The notes under the pieces were generated by a model that was not told the DNA's origin, ran no database searches, and worked only from the letters and a program-made list of their open reading frames with translations. A stretch of 14,784 bases of DNA, taken from positions 1 to 14,784 of the forward strand of contig JANOEH010000228.1 of assembly GCA_031413115.1 (NCBI GenBank). The letters run 5' to 3'. This document shows positions 6,607-14,535 of this stretch, one piece after another (position 1 is the stretch's first letter; each line of letters opens with the position of its first letter). The DNA is from JANPEF01 sp031413115 (GTDB lineage: Bacteria > Eisenbacteria > RBG-16-71-46 > DASYSL01). The translations under genes were made by a program, and so were the position numbers.

Positions 6607-8414
6607 GCCTCACGCGCTTCGTCGTCCTCGTCGGCGCCCTCGCGGGCGCTCTCCTCGGTGCAAGGGGCGTTGCCGCCGTTGAAGGTCCGCCGGCCGACGG
6701 TCTTCCCGTAGTCTGGAGCACCGACAGCCTCGCCTATGTCGCCTGGCCGGAGCGCGGGGGAGCGAGTGCCGGCGCGTTCGTGTTCACCCGCGGTGCCGGG
6801 CGCACCCCGCTCGACACGCTCGAGGTCGTCTGGGTCCGCGACGCCATCGCCGCGATCCGGCCCCTGCCTGGCGCGCGGCCGCCCGCGCGTGGCCAGACGG
6901 TGGCGCTCGTCGGCGCGATCGCCGAGCCGCGCGATCCCTCCCGCGGCCTCCTGCGCATCCCTATCAGCGGCAGCCCCGATGCCCTCGATCCGCTCTACGC
7001 GACCACCCTCGCCGAGAAGCAGATCGTCACGCAGCTCTTCGCGGGGCTCGTGCGGCTCGACGCGTCGCTTGCCCCGATGCCCGGCCTCGCCGCACGCTGG
7101 AGCGTCGACGGTGCGGGCTACACCTTTTCGTTGAGCGATGACGCCCGCTTTCACGACCACCGCCCCGTCACCGCTGCCGACGTCCGTGCCACGCTCCTGC
7201 GCGCCCTCTCGCCGAAGGCACACGCTCCGCGCGTCGAGGGCCTCGCCGAAGTGATCCTGGGCGGCCGCGCGTACCACTCCGGCACGGTCGACACTCTGGA
7301 GGGCGTCCGCATCATCGATCCGCGCACTCTCGAGATCACCGCGAGCAGCCCGCGAGCGCCATTGCTCGGCGAGCTGGCCGCACCGGCCGCGATGATCGTC
7401 CCCGCCGGCACGCCGCCCGCGCCGATGGACGAACGCACGCTGCTCGCCGCCCAATCCGGCCCCTTCTACATCACCGGCACGACCGCGCGCGCGCTCAGCC
7501 TCGCGGCCGCACCGGGCCGCAGCGGCGGCCCTGCCGGGCTCGACCTGGTGCGTGTCGACGGCCCCTCGGACGCCGCGGTCGAGTTCGAGCTCGACCGCCT
7601 CGACGTGGTCGCGCCGCCGCAGGCGATCGCGGGCCGCCTGCAGGTCGCCGGCGGCGTGCGCGCGACCGAACTCACCTGCGACGAGATCGCCACCTACTAC
7701 CTGGGCTTCGACACGCGCCGGCCGTTCCTCGCCGACCGCGAGCATCGCCGCGTGCTCGCCGGCCTGATCGATCGCGCGCTCGCCGTGCGCGTGCTCGTTC
7801 CCGGACGGGGTCGCCTAGCCGGTGGGCTCCTGCCGCCGTTGTTTGGCGTGCCCGCCCCGCCCGAGAGCGCGTGGATGATGCCGCGGGCGCTGGCCGAGAC
7901 GCGGGCGCGCGGCGGCTTCGGCGGCAAGGCGCCCGAGCTGTCGTTGTGGATCCCGGTTGGCAGCGAGGTCGGCATGCGCCTCGCCGAGTACGTGACCGCC
8001 GCGTGGCGCCGTTCGGGCCTGCGCGTCACCATCGTCGAGCGCGCGTGGCCGGAGTTCCGGCGCGGCGTCGCCGCGGGCGAGGCCGACGTCTTCTACTGGT
8101 CGTGGTTCGCCGACGGTCCGGATCCGGTCGCCTTCCTCGCGTCGATGACCGCCAGCGATCGTCGCGGCGACGGCGGCAACCGCACGCAGTACGCGAACGC
8201 AAGTGTCGATCGCGAACTCGCGGCCGCGCGTGGTGCGCCAAGCGACATCGCGGCAACGCAGGCGCTGCGCCGCGCCGAGCTCCTGGCCCTGGCCGACGCG
8301 CCGCTGGTTCCGCTGTTCCATCCGATCAATGTGACGCTGGTCCGCCCGGGCGTGTCGGGCCTCGTGCTCGATCCGCTCGGCGCGCCGCGCTACGACACCG
8401 TCGAGGTGCGCTGA
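6603..8414 (+). CDS. family-5 extracellular solute-binding protein with extra N-terminal domain
   Basis: The 603-residue periplasmic protein has a signal peptide at 1-25 and no lipobox cysteine. Residues 116-600 match the SBP_bac_5 (DppA/OppA/NikA-type) family. These include LRIPISGSPDALDPLYATT, AEKQIVTQLFAGLVRLD, GLAARWSVDGAGYTFSLSD, ARFHDHRPVTAADV, YYLGFDTRRPF, ADVFYWSWFADGPDPVAFL and the closing PLFHPINVTLV. Residues about 26-112 form an additional small beta-rich domain (AYVAWPERGGASAGAFVF, LEVVWVRDAIAAIRPL, GQTVALV) not normal for the family. The ATG at 6603 overlaps the previous stop. The gene stop overlaps the kinase start as TGATG. No permease or ATPase gene is linked, so a role as ligand sensor for the kinase is inferred rather than uptake. 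The ligand is unknown; peptides or metal chelates are bound by relatives. Confidence 0.85.
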   Translation: MSLTRFVVLVGALAGALLGARGVAAVEGPPADGLPVVWSTDSLAYVAWPERGGASAGAFVFTRGAGRTPLDTLEVVWVRDAIAAIRPLPGARPPARGQTVALVGAIAEPRDPSRGLLRIPISGSPDALDPLYATTLAEKQIVTQLFAGLVRLDASLAPMPGLAARWSVDGAGYTFSLSDDARFHDHRPVTAADVRATLLRALSPKAHAPRVEGLAEVILGGRAYHSGTVDTLEGVRIIDPRTLEITASSPRAPLLGELAAPAAMIVPAGTPPAPMDERTLLAAQSGPFYITGTTARALSLAAAPGRSGGPAGLDLVRVDGPSDAAVEFELDRLDVVAPPQAIAGRLQVAGGVRATELTCDEIATYYLGFDTRRPFLADREHRRVLAGLIDRALAVRVLVPGRGRLAGGLLPPLFGVPAPPESAWMMPRALAETRARGGFGGKAPELSLWIPVGSEVGMRLAEYVTAAWRRSGLRVTIVERAWPEFRRGVAAGEADVFYWSWFADGPDPVAFLASMTASDRRGDGGNRTQYANASVDRELAAARGAPSDIAATQALRRAELLALADAPLVPLFHPINVTLVRPGVSGLVLDPLGAPRYDTVEVR

Positions 8415-10225
8415 TGCTGCGCGGCGGGCGGCTCACGCGCCGGCTGGTGCTGGCGTTCCTGTTCGTGGCGCTTGTGCCGCTCGGGCTGCTGGCCGTGTTC
8501 GGACCGCGCATCGTGCGGCGGCAATTCGAGACCCTGTCGCATCAGCGGATCGCCGGCGTGCACCAGGCCGTGCTGCACGACCTCGAGACGCGCCGCGAGA
8601 CCGCGCGCCTGCGCATCGAGGCGCTGGCCGCCTCGCCCGACCTCGCGAGGCAGTTGCAGTTGGCCGCGGTGGGGGGCGCGCCGCCGCTCGAGCTGATCGA
8701 TGCCACCGTCGAGCGCCGCACCGCCTCGGGGATCGCGTGGCTCGAGGTGACCGATGCCAAGGGCCTCGTGCTCGCCCGCGGCCATGATCGCGGCGCATTC
8801 GGGTTCTCGGTCGCCGACGATCCGCTCGTCGCCGCGGCGCGCACCGGCTTGAGTCTCGCGGCCGTCGTGCCGCTGGCCGCGCCTGACAGCGGGCTCGCGC
8901 TGCTGGCCGCCGCACCCGTGACCGTGCAGGGCACGATCGTCGGCGTGGTCCGTGGCGGCGACCTGCTCGATCGCTCGTTCGTCGGCCACGTGCACACGCT
9001 CGCGGGGGCCCAGATCGCGGTGCTCGACTCGGCGGGGCGCGCGCTCGCGGCGTCGTTGCCCGAGGGCGCATCCGCGTTCGCCGAGGCGACCGCGCCGCGC
9101 CCGCCGGTCACGGACGCCGAAGAGGCCGCCGAGGAGGACTCGACGACGCGCATCGTCTTCGACGGGGTGCCGTATCGCGTGGCGGCCGTGCCGCTGCCGG
9201 GCGCCGACGCGCGGCCGGTCGGTCGCCTCGCGGTGGGCGTGTCCGAGGCCGACCTCGAACGCACGCTCGAGTCGTTGCTGCGCCTGCTCGCCGGGGCCAC
9301 GCTGATCGGATTGTTCGTCGCCATCGGCGTCGCGCTCGTCATCGCCGAGCGCGTCACGCGCCCGGTGCGGGCACTCGCGCACGCCGCCCAGCGGGTCGCC
9401 CGCGGCGACCTGGGCGTGCGTCTGCCGCCGGGGCCCAACGACGAGGTGGGGGACCTGATGGGCGCGTTCAACGCGATGACCGTGGACCTCGCCGCCAGCC
9501 GCGAGCGGCTGGTGCGCGGCGAGCGCCAGTCGGCGTGGGCGCAGGTGGCGCGCCGCCTCGCGCACGAGATCAAGAACCCGCTGACGCCGATCGTGCTCGC
9601 CGTCGAGGAGGTGGAGCGCGCCCACGCTCGTGGCGACACCGACCTCGGCCCGGTGATCGCCCGCGCCGCGCGCACGACCCGCAGCGAGACGCACGTCATC
9701 CGCCAGCTCGTCGACGAGTTCGGCGACTTTGCGCGCAGCCCCGCGCCGCGACCCGAGTCCGTCGACGCGCACGAGCTGCTCGACCAGGCGGCCGACCTGT
9801 ACGCCCCTTCGACGGTGACCGTCGATCGCGACTACGATCCGGATGGCGGCACGATCACCGCCGACCCCGCGCTGCTGGCGCGCGCCTTCGGCAACCTGGT
9901 CAAGAACGCGTGTGAGGCGATGGACGGCCGCGGCACGCTCACCCTGACCACGCGTCACGGGGCCGACGGCCTGACCGTACTCTGCGCCGACGAGGGCCCC
10001 GGCGTGGTGGCGGACGACGCGAACAAGATCTTCACGCCGTACTTCACGACGAAGGCCGACGGCACCGGGCTTGGCCTCGCCATCGTGCGCCGCATCATCG
10101 AGGACCACGGCGGTACGCTCGCGCTCGCGCCGCCCTTGCCGGGCACGACGGGCGCGCGCTTCGTCGTGCAGTTGCCCCTGCGGCCGCCGGCCGCTTCAAC
10201 CGAGCCCGCAACGGAGACCGCCTGA
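8414..10225 (+). CDS. membrane sensor histidine kinase, NtrY-like
   Basis: The 603-residue inner-membrane kinase is predicted to phosphorylate the response regulator encoded next. TM1 lies at about 10-31. A large periplasmic sensor follows at about 32-290, of Cache-like length and pattern, with an acidic insertion EEAAEED near 236-242. TM2 is at about 291-311 and a HAMP linker at about 312-365. The H-box is RLAHEIKNPLTP with the phospho-acceptor H384. The N-box (NLVKNACEAM, 494-503), G1 (DEGPGV, 526-531), F-box (FTPYFTTK) and G2 (GTGLGLAIVRR) are all intact. Unlike classical NtrY there is no obvious PAS domain between HAMP and the H-box. The ATG at 8414 shares an A with the binding-protein stop. 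The binding protein upstream suggests a periplasmic ligand-protein complex as input, but this is inferred. Confidence 0.93.
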   Translation: MLRGGRLTRRLVLAFLFVALVPLGLLAVFGPRIVRRQFETLSHQRIAGVHQAVLHDLETRRETARLRIEALAASPDLARQLQLAAVGGAPPLELIDATVERRTASGIAWLEVTDAKGLVLARGHDRGAFGFSVADDPLVAAARTGLSLAAVVPLAAPDSGLALLAAAPVTVQGTIVGVVRGGDLLDRSFVGHVHTLAGAQIAVLDSAGRALAASLPEGASAFAEATAPRPPVTDAEEAAEEDSTTRIVFDGVPYRVAAVPLPGADARPVGRLAVGVSEADLERTLESLLRLLAGATLIGLFVAIGVALVIAERVTRPVRALAHAAQRVARGDLGVRLPPGPNDEVGDLMGAFNAMTVDLAASRERLVRGERQSAWAQVARRLAHEIKNPLTPIVLAVEEVERAHARGDTDLGPVIARAARTTRSETHVIRQLVDEFGDFARSPAPRPESVDAHELLDQAADLYAPSTVTVDRDYDPDGGTITADPALLARAFGNLVKNACEAMDGRGTLTLTTRHGADGLTVLCADEGPGVVADDANKIFTPYFTTKADGTGLGLAIVRRIIEDHGGTLALAPPLPGTTGARFVVQLPLRPPAASTEPATETA

Positions 10226-10226
10226 C

Positions 10227-11657
<1,431 letters not shown>

Positions 11658-11735
11658 TCCGGGGCGAAGCACCCAGCGGGCAGAGGTTTACATCCGGTTG
11701 TGAAGTCCGGAGGGGGCATGCCTTCCGCGGGAGTG

Positions 11736-11771
11736 CGTACGTTCCGTACACAACGTACAAACCGTACGCTC
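11736..11771. repeat. four tandem 9-bp units beginning CGTAC
   Basis: CGTAC occurs at 11736, 11745, 11754 and 11763, exactly nine bases apart, with variable four-base tails (GTTC, ACAA, AAAC, GCTC). It sits in the 179-bp spacer between the response-regulator stop (11657) and the convergent DUF4198 gene, and is locally poorer in G+C. GTAC is self-complementary, so each core could be read on either strand. It could be an array of protein-binding half-sites or a minisatellite. The sequence shows only the periodicity. Confidence 0.7.
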
Positions 11772-11784
11772 GTCTCCGGTGGAC

Positions 11785-11799
11785 CCCACGCCCCGTGGG
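11785..11799. terminator. weak hairpin in convergent spacer
   Basis: CCCACG, a CCC loop and CGTGGG form a 6-bp perfect stem between the response-regulator operon and the converging DUF4198 gene. No T-tract follows on either strand, so it is at best a poor intrinsic terminator or a pause site. Confidence 0.25.
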
Positions 11800-11814
11800 C
11801 TTGACGACCCTGGC

Positions 11815-11830
11815 GCGGCCTGGCGGCCGC
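11815..11830. terminator. GC-rich hairpin just past the DUF4198 gene stop
   Basis: GCGGCC, the loop TGGC and GGCCGC form a perfect 6-bp stem six bases beyond the stop codon of the minus-strand gene. There is no T-run after it on either strand. Its position between converging genes suggests a termination aid, but the evidence is positional only. Confidence 0.28.
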
Positions 11831-11836
11831 ACCGAG

Positions 11837-12664
11837 TTACCGCGTGAACGTGAATGACGCCCAGGTGCTTTCCCAGTCGGCCATCTGGAGATCGGCCGAG
11901 GGGACCATGTGCACCGTGCTCACCAGCCACTCGCCCGGGCCCGCCAGCAACAGCACACCGTAGCCCTTGCCGTCGGTGCGCACCTCGGCCGAACGTCCCA
12001 CGGAGTCGCGCGGCGCGCCAGCGGGGTGATGCCACGCCCGGACCAGCACGGCGGGCAGCGGCTTTCCCAGGTAGCTCACGGTGAAGGCGAAGCGATCGGT
12101 CGAGCCGGGCACCTGCTGCGGCAGAATCTCGAGCGGCATGCCGACCGGCTTCACGGCCCGCCCGCGATCCGACGCGGTCCCGGCGATCCACGTCTTGCAG
12201 GCGCGGCGATAGCGCTCGCGCCCCGGCTCGAGGGTCGCGATCTTGGCGGCGCGCGCGCGGCGCACGTCCTCGAGGCCTTCGAGCTTGAGGTAGGCGTCGA
12301 ACTCCGTGCCCGGCAGCTCGATCGGCGCGAAGTTCGACTGGTAGGCGATCAGCGCGCCGCCCTTGCCCTGCAGCGTTCCCGTCACCCACGTCGAGTCACC
12401 CTCGCGGGCCTGCGGACGCAGGTCGGTGATCGGCCCCTGCTTCCCCGGGGCCCCGCCGCGCAGCTCAAAGCGCACCACGCGGGTGGCCACGTACGGCCGC
12501 ACGTCGCCGAGGAATCCCGTACCCACGTAGCCGGCGACGGACCACGGCGTCCCCGCGGGACCGCTGCTCACCGAAGGCGCAAGCCAGTACTCGTGCGCGG
12601 TGGCGGGGGAGCCCGGGGCAAGCAGGGAGACGAGAGCGGCAATCAGGGCGAGCGGGCGGAGCAT
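11837..12664 (-). CDS. secreted DUF4198-family protein
   Basis: The 275-residue exported protein has a signal peptide at 1-23 ending in an A-T-A cleavage motif, so the mature chain would begin HEYWLAPSV. An HE[FY]W start and a closing ADWESTWASFTF are typical of DUF4198, a periplasmic beta-sandwich family often found near metal-uptake genes. Family members are sometimes annotated as nickel/cobalt-transport associated, but no biochemical role is established. The middle (FELRGGAPGKQGPITDLRPQ, STWVTGTLQGKGGALIAYQSN) fits the family. The central stretch 140-165 is Arg-rich and would form a helix (RRARAAKIATLEPGRERYRR). The ATG at 12664 follows AAGGA by eight bases. No transporter or TonB receptor is adjacent, so the substrate is unknown. 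Confidence 0.78.
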   Translation of the reverse strand: MLRPLALIAALVSLLAPGSPATAHEYWLAPSVSSGPAGTPWSVAGYVGTGFLGDVRPYVATRVVRFELRGGAPGKQGPITDLRPQAREGDSTWVTGTLQGKGGALIAYQSNFAPIELPGTEFDAYLKLEGLEDVRRARAAKIATLEPGRERYRRACKTWIAGTASDRGRAVKPVGMPLEILPQQVPGSTDRFAFTVSYLGKPLPAVLVRAWHHPAGAPRDSVGRSAEVRTDGKGYGVLLLAGPGEWLVSTVHMVPSADLQMADWESTWASFTFTR

Positions 12665-12740
12665 GGGCGAGATCCTTTCGCATGGAGTACGGCGGGGGAT
12701 GGTGCAACGGATGTTGGGGACAGCCTAGCAGGAAAGCAAA

Positions 12741-12766
12741 GGGGGCGAGGCTTGCGCCCCGCCCCC
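12741..12766 (-). terminator. intrinsic terminator of the P-domain protein gene
   Basis: On the minus strand GGGGGCG pairs perfectly with CGCCCCC across a 12-base loop. It is followed directly by TTTGCTTTCC, a usable U-rich tract. It lies about 35 bases beyond the TAA of the P-domain gene at 12801. A second perfect hairpin, with a 7-bp stem (GCGACGC) and a TTG loop, lies between them at 12777-12793. Confidence 0.65.
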
Positions 12767-12800
12767 TGATCGCATTGCGACGCTTGGCGTCGCGACATCT

Positions 12801-13529
12801 TTAGCGATAAATGTTCTTCACCTGGCCCCACGACGCATCCGTAGCCGACACCGGGCGCTGGTTGCGCACGAAGATGGCCCATCCGATGATCCCGCCCGTG
12901 TCGGCGGCGGCATTATCCGAAGCGTGAATGTACCAGCAGCCGCCCTTGGGCAAGCCACGCCAGATCGAGAACGGGCTGCCGCCCTGGTCCGACTGCTTGT
13001 AGCAGCCGCCGGCCAGCGTCGCCGTGCAGGTGGCGTTGACGCCAAGGGGGTTCACCGCATCATCACTGAACATGTAGACGTTTGCAGCGTTGAGGTCGCC
13101 CGAGCAGCCGAAGCCGGTGGTCCCGCCGCACGGCGGAGGAGCCAAGGCCACGGTCCCACGCGGACGGCAGAGCACGCGTGCGGTGGTCGCCGCGCCGGGG
13201 CCCGAGCAATCCGGATCGTACGAGAGGTCGAGGATGATGTCGCCGAGCCACGAGTGCGTCCAGTTCATCTCGAGGATCACGTCGTTGACGATATCGCCGT
13301 CCGGCGGCATGAAGATCGGTCCGAGCGTGATGCCGGCATCGTCGTCGTCCGGAATCGCGACGGGTGCGGGATAGTAGATGCGCTCGGTCTTGTAGCCGCC
13401 GACGTCGCAGTTCGGGCCGATATCGAACCCGGGAAGGGAGTCCTCGTCCTTTGACTGCGCGAACGAGAGCGTCGAGCCGAGCATGAGCCCGGCGCAGGCG
13501 AGAACCATCGTGGTACGCAATGCTTTCAT
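12801..13529 (-). CDS. secreted cysteine-rich P-domain (proprotein-convertase-like beta-sandwich) protein
   Basis: The 242-residue protein has a signal peptide at 1-25 ending SFAQS. The mature chain carries eight cysteines (41, 108, 121, 134, 142, 168, 176, 198), suggesting up to four disulfides. Residues about 78-222 resemble the P/Homo B domain: DIVNDVILEMNWTHSWLGDIILDLSYDP at the start and GLPKGGCWYIHASDNAAADTGGIIGWAIFV at the end. That domain normally accompanies subtilisin-like or metalloproteases, but no protease domain is present, so this is a free-standing module. The last residues, SWGQVKNIYR, follow a short linker after the domain and may be a tail signal. The ATG at 13529 follows GGAGGT by four bases and directly precedes the signal peptide, so the longer reading to 13763 is rejected. 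It appears to be transcribed alone. The function is unknown. Confidence 0.78.
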   Translation of the reverse strand: MKALRTTMVLACAGLMLGSTLSFAQSKDEDSLPGFDIGPNCDVGGYKTERIYYPAPVAIPDDDDAGITLGPIFMPPDGDIVNDVILEMNWTHSWLGDIILDLSYDPDCSGPGAATTARVLCRPRGTVALAPPPCGGTTGFGCSGDLNAANVYMFSDDAVNPLGVNATCTATLAGGCYKQSDQGGSPFSIWRGLPKGGCWYIHASDNAAADTGGIIGWAIFVRNQRPVSATDASWGQVKNIYR

Positions 13530-13868
13530 GACTACCTCCAGAGGATCCTTCAGGCGGAGGGACAGCAATTGGACGCGGGGTGGTGGCCCTGAGGGTTCAA
13601 AATCGAAGGGTGCGAGGGCAGGGGGGCCGGATACCGCATCTGGGTTGTGGCCGCCAACTATGGGCCCGGAGTGCACTCCTGCCAACGAATTTCTTGCATG
13701 GGCTAAACACGATGCCGGGGCCCGCACGATTGTGTGCGGCCGGCGGCGTGGCCCGTCAGACACACGGCCCGCGGTGGTCGGTCGGGAAAGAGGCCTAACC
13801 CCGCTTCGCTACATGGCTTCGCCTGCGCGGCACGGTTCGTGGACTTCTCAGCGGCGGAGGGAACGACC
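13530..13868. other. divergent intergenic region between the P-domain and L,D-transpeptidase genes
   Basis: No gene is called in this 339-base stretch. Open frames that run through it are extensions of the flanking genes or lack starts and domains. It contains a plausible minus-strand promoter with an internal palindrome (13657-13685) and Shine-Dalgarno sequences for both flanking genes. No clear -35/-10 pair was found for the plus-strand gene. Confidence 0.6.
13657..13685 (-). promoter_or_regulatory. promoter with palindromic operator candidate for the P-domain gene
   Basis: The minus strand has TTGGCA (five of six -35 bases), a 17-base spacer and CATAGT (four of six -10 bases). Transcription would start about 120 bases before the ATG at 13529. 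The first 12 spacer bases, GGAGTGCACTCC (13668-13679), are a perfect palindrome abutting the -35. That is a position where a repressor could block polymerase. This rests on pattern only. Confidence 0.42.
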
Positions 13869-14477
13869 ATGTGGACCGACCGACGCACCATCGCCCGCAG
13901 CCTCGGAATCGCACTCAGCCCCGTCGCCTTGCTCGCCGCGTCCGCTCCGGCGGCGCTCGCCTTCACCTTCGAGACGTTCGACTTCGACGGCGCGGTCGTC
14001 GCGCTGCCGGCGGTGCCACCCGAGACCCTGCACATCGTGATCAACGTTCCGGCCCGGCGGTTGTTCCTGGTCGAGGGGTCGACCCTGGTCGCCAGTTGGC
14101 CCGTCGCGGTCGGGCGTCCGGCGACCCCGACGCCCGTCGGTCGCTTCCAGATTCTGCAGATGGCGAAGGATCCGACGTGGGCGCCCAGGGGCCGTCCGTC
14201 CGTCCCTCCGGGCCCCAGGAACCCGCTCGGAAATCGCTGGATGCGCATCTCGGAAGACGGCTACGGAATCCATGCGACCAACGACCCCAAGTCGATCGGA
14301 TTTGCCCGGTCGCACGGCTGCATCCGCATGCAGGTGGCGGACGCGGAGGCGCTCTACGAGCGGGTATTGGTCGGAACGCCCGTCGAGATCGTGTACCAGT
14401 TACATGGCTGGGAAGATGAAGTCGGTCCGGTGACCTATCCCGATCTGTACGCTCACGGGAAAGAAACTCCTTCTTGA
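13869..14477 (+). CDS. exported L,D-transpeptidase (YkuD domain)
   Basis: The 202-residue periplasmic enzyme belongs to the family that forms 3-3 peptidoglycan cross-links or attaches proteins to peptidoglycan, using a catalytic cysteine. The signal peptide spans 1-31 (basic MWTDRRTIAR, hydrophobic core, cleavage near ALA). The YkuD domain spans about 53-176: LHIVINVPARRLFLVEG, TPTPVGRFQI, then YGIHATN with H135. The signature SIGFARSHGCIRM contains H149 and the catalytic C151. The catalytic set is intact. No LysM or other peptidoglycan-binding domain is present, and a short tail follows. The ATG at 13869 follows GGAGG by nine bases, and longer upstream readings are unsupported. Whether it cross-links, anchors proteins or trims cannot be told from sequence. 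Confidence 0.9.
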   Translation: MWTDRRTIARSLGIALSPVALLAASAPAALAFTFETFDFDGAVVALPAVPPETLHIVINVPARRLFLVEGSTLVASWPVAVGRPATPTPVGRFQILQMAKDPTWAPRGRPSVPPGPRNPLGNRWMRISEDGYGIHATNDPKSIGFARSHGCIRMQVADAEALYERVLVGTPVEIVYQLHGWEDEVGPVTYPDLYAHGKETPS

Positions 14478-14535
14478 CGCACAAGGTGGACTGTGGCACA
14501 TTGGAACGTGGGGAGAGGAAGGCAGGGCCGTACTG

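Noticed and set aside
8390..10108. Minus-strand open frame of 572 codons opposite the histidine kinase
   Set aside because: Its composition is that of a mirror frame, and the kinase frame carries all H, N, G1, F and G2 motifs.
13681..13700. TTGCA near 13694 considered as a sigma54 -12 element or plus-strand -35
   Set aside because: No GG lies ten bases upstream, and no -10 lies 16-18 bases downstream.
14493..14510. TGGCACATTGGAACG considered as a sigma54 -24/-12 promoter before the second activator
   Set aside because: The -24 part fits, but the -12 element should read TTGC at the fixed spacing and instead reads AACG. No other good GG-N10-GC site was found near gene starts in the window.
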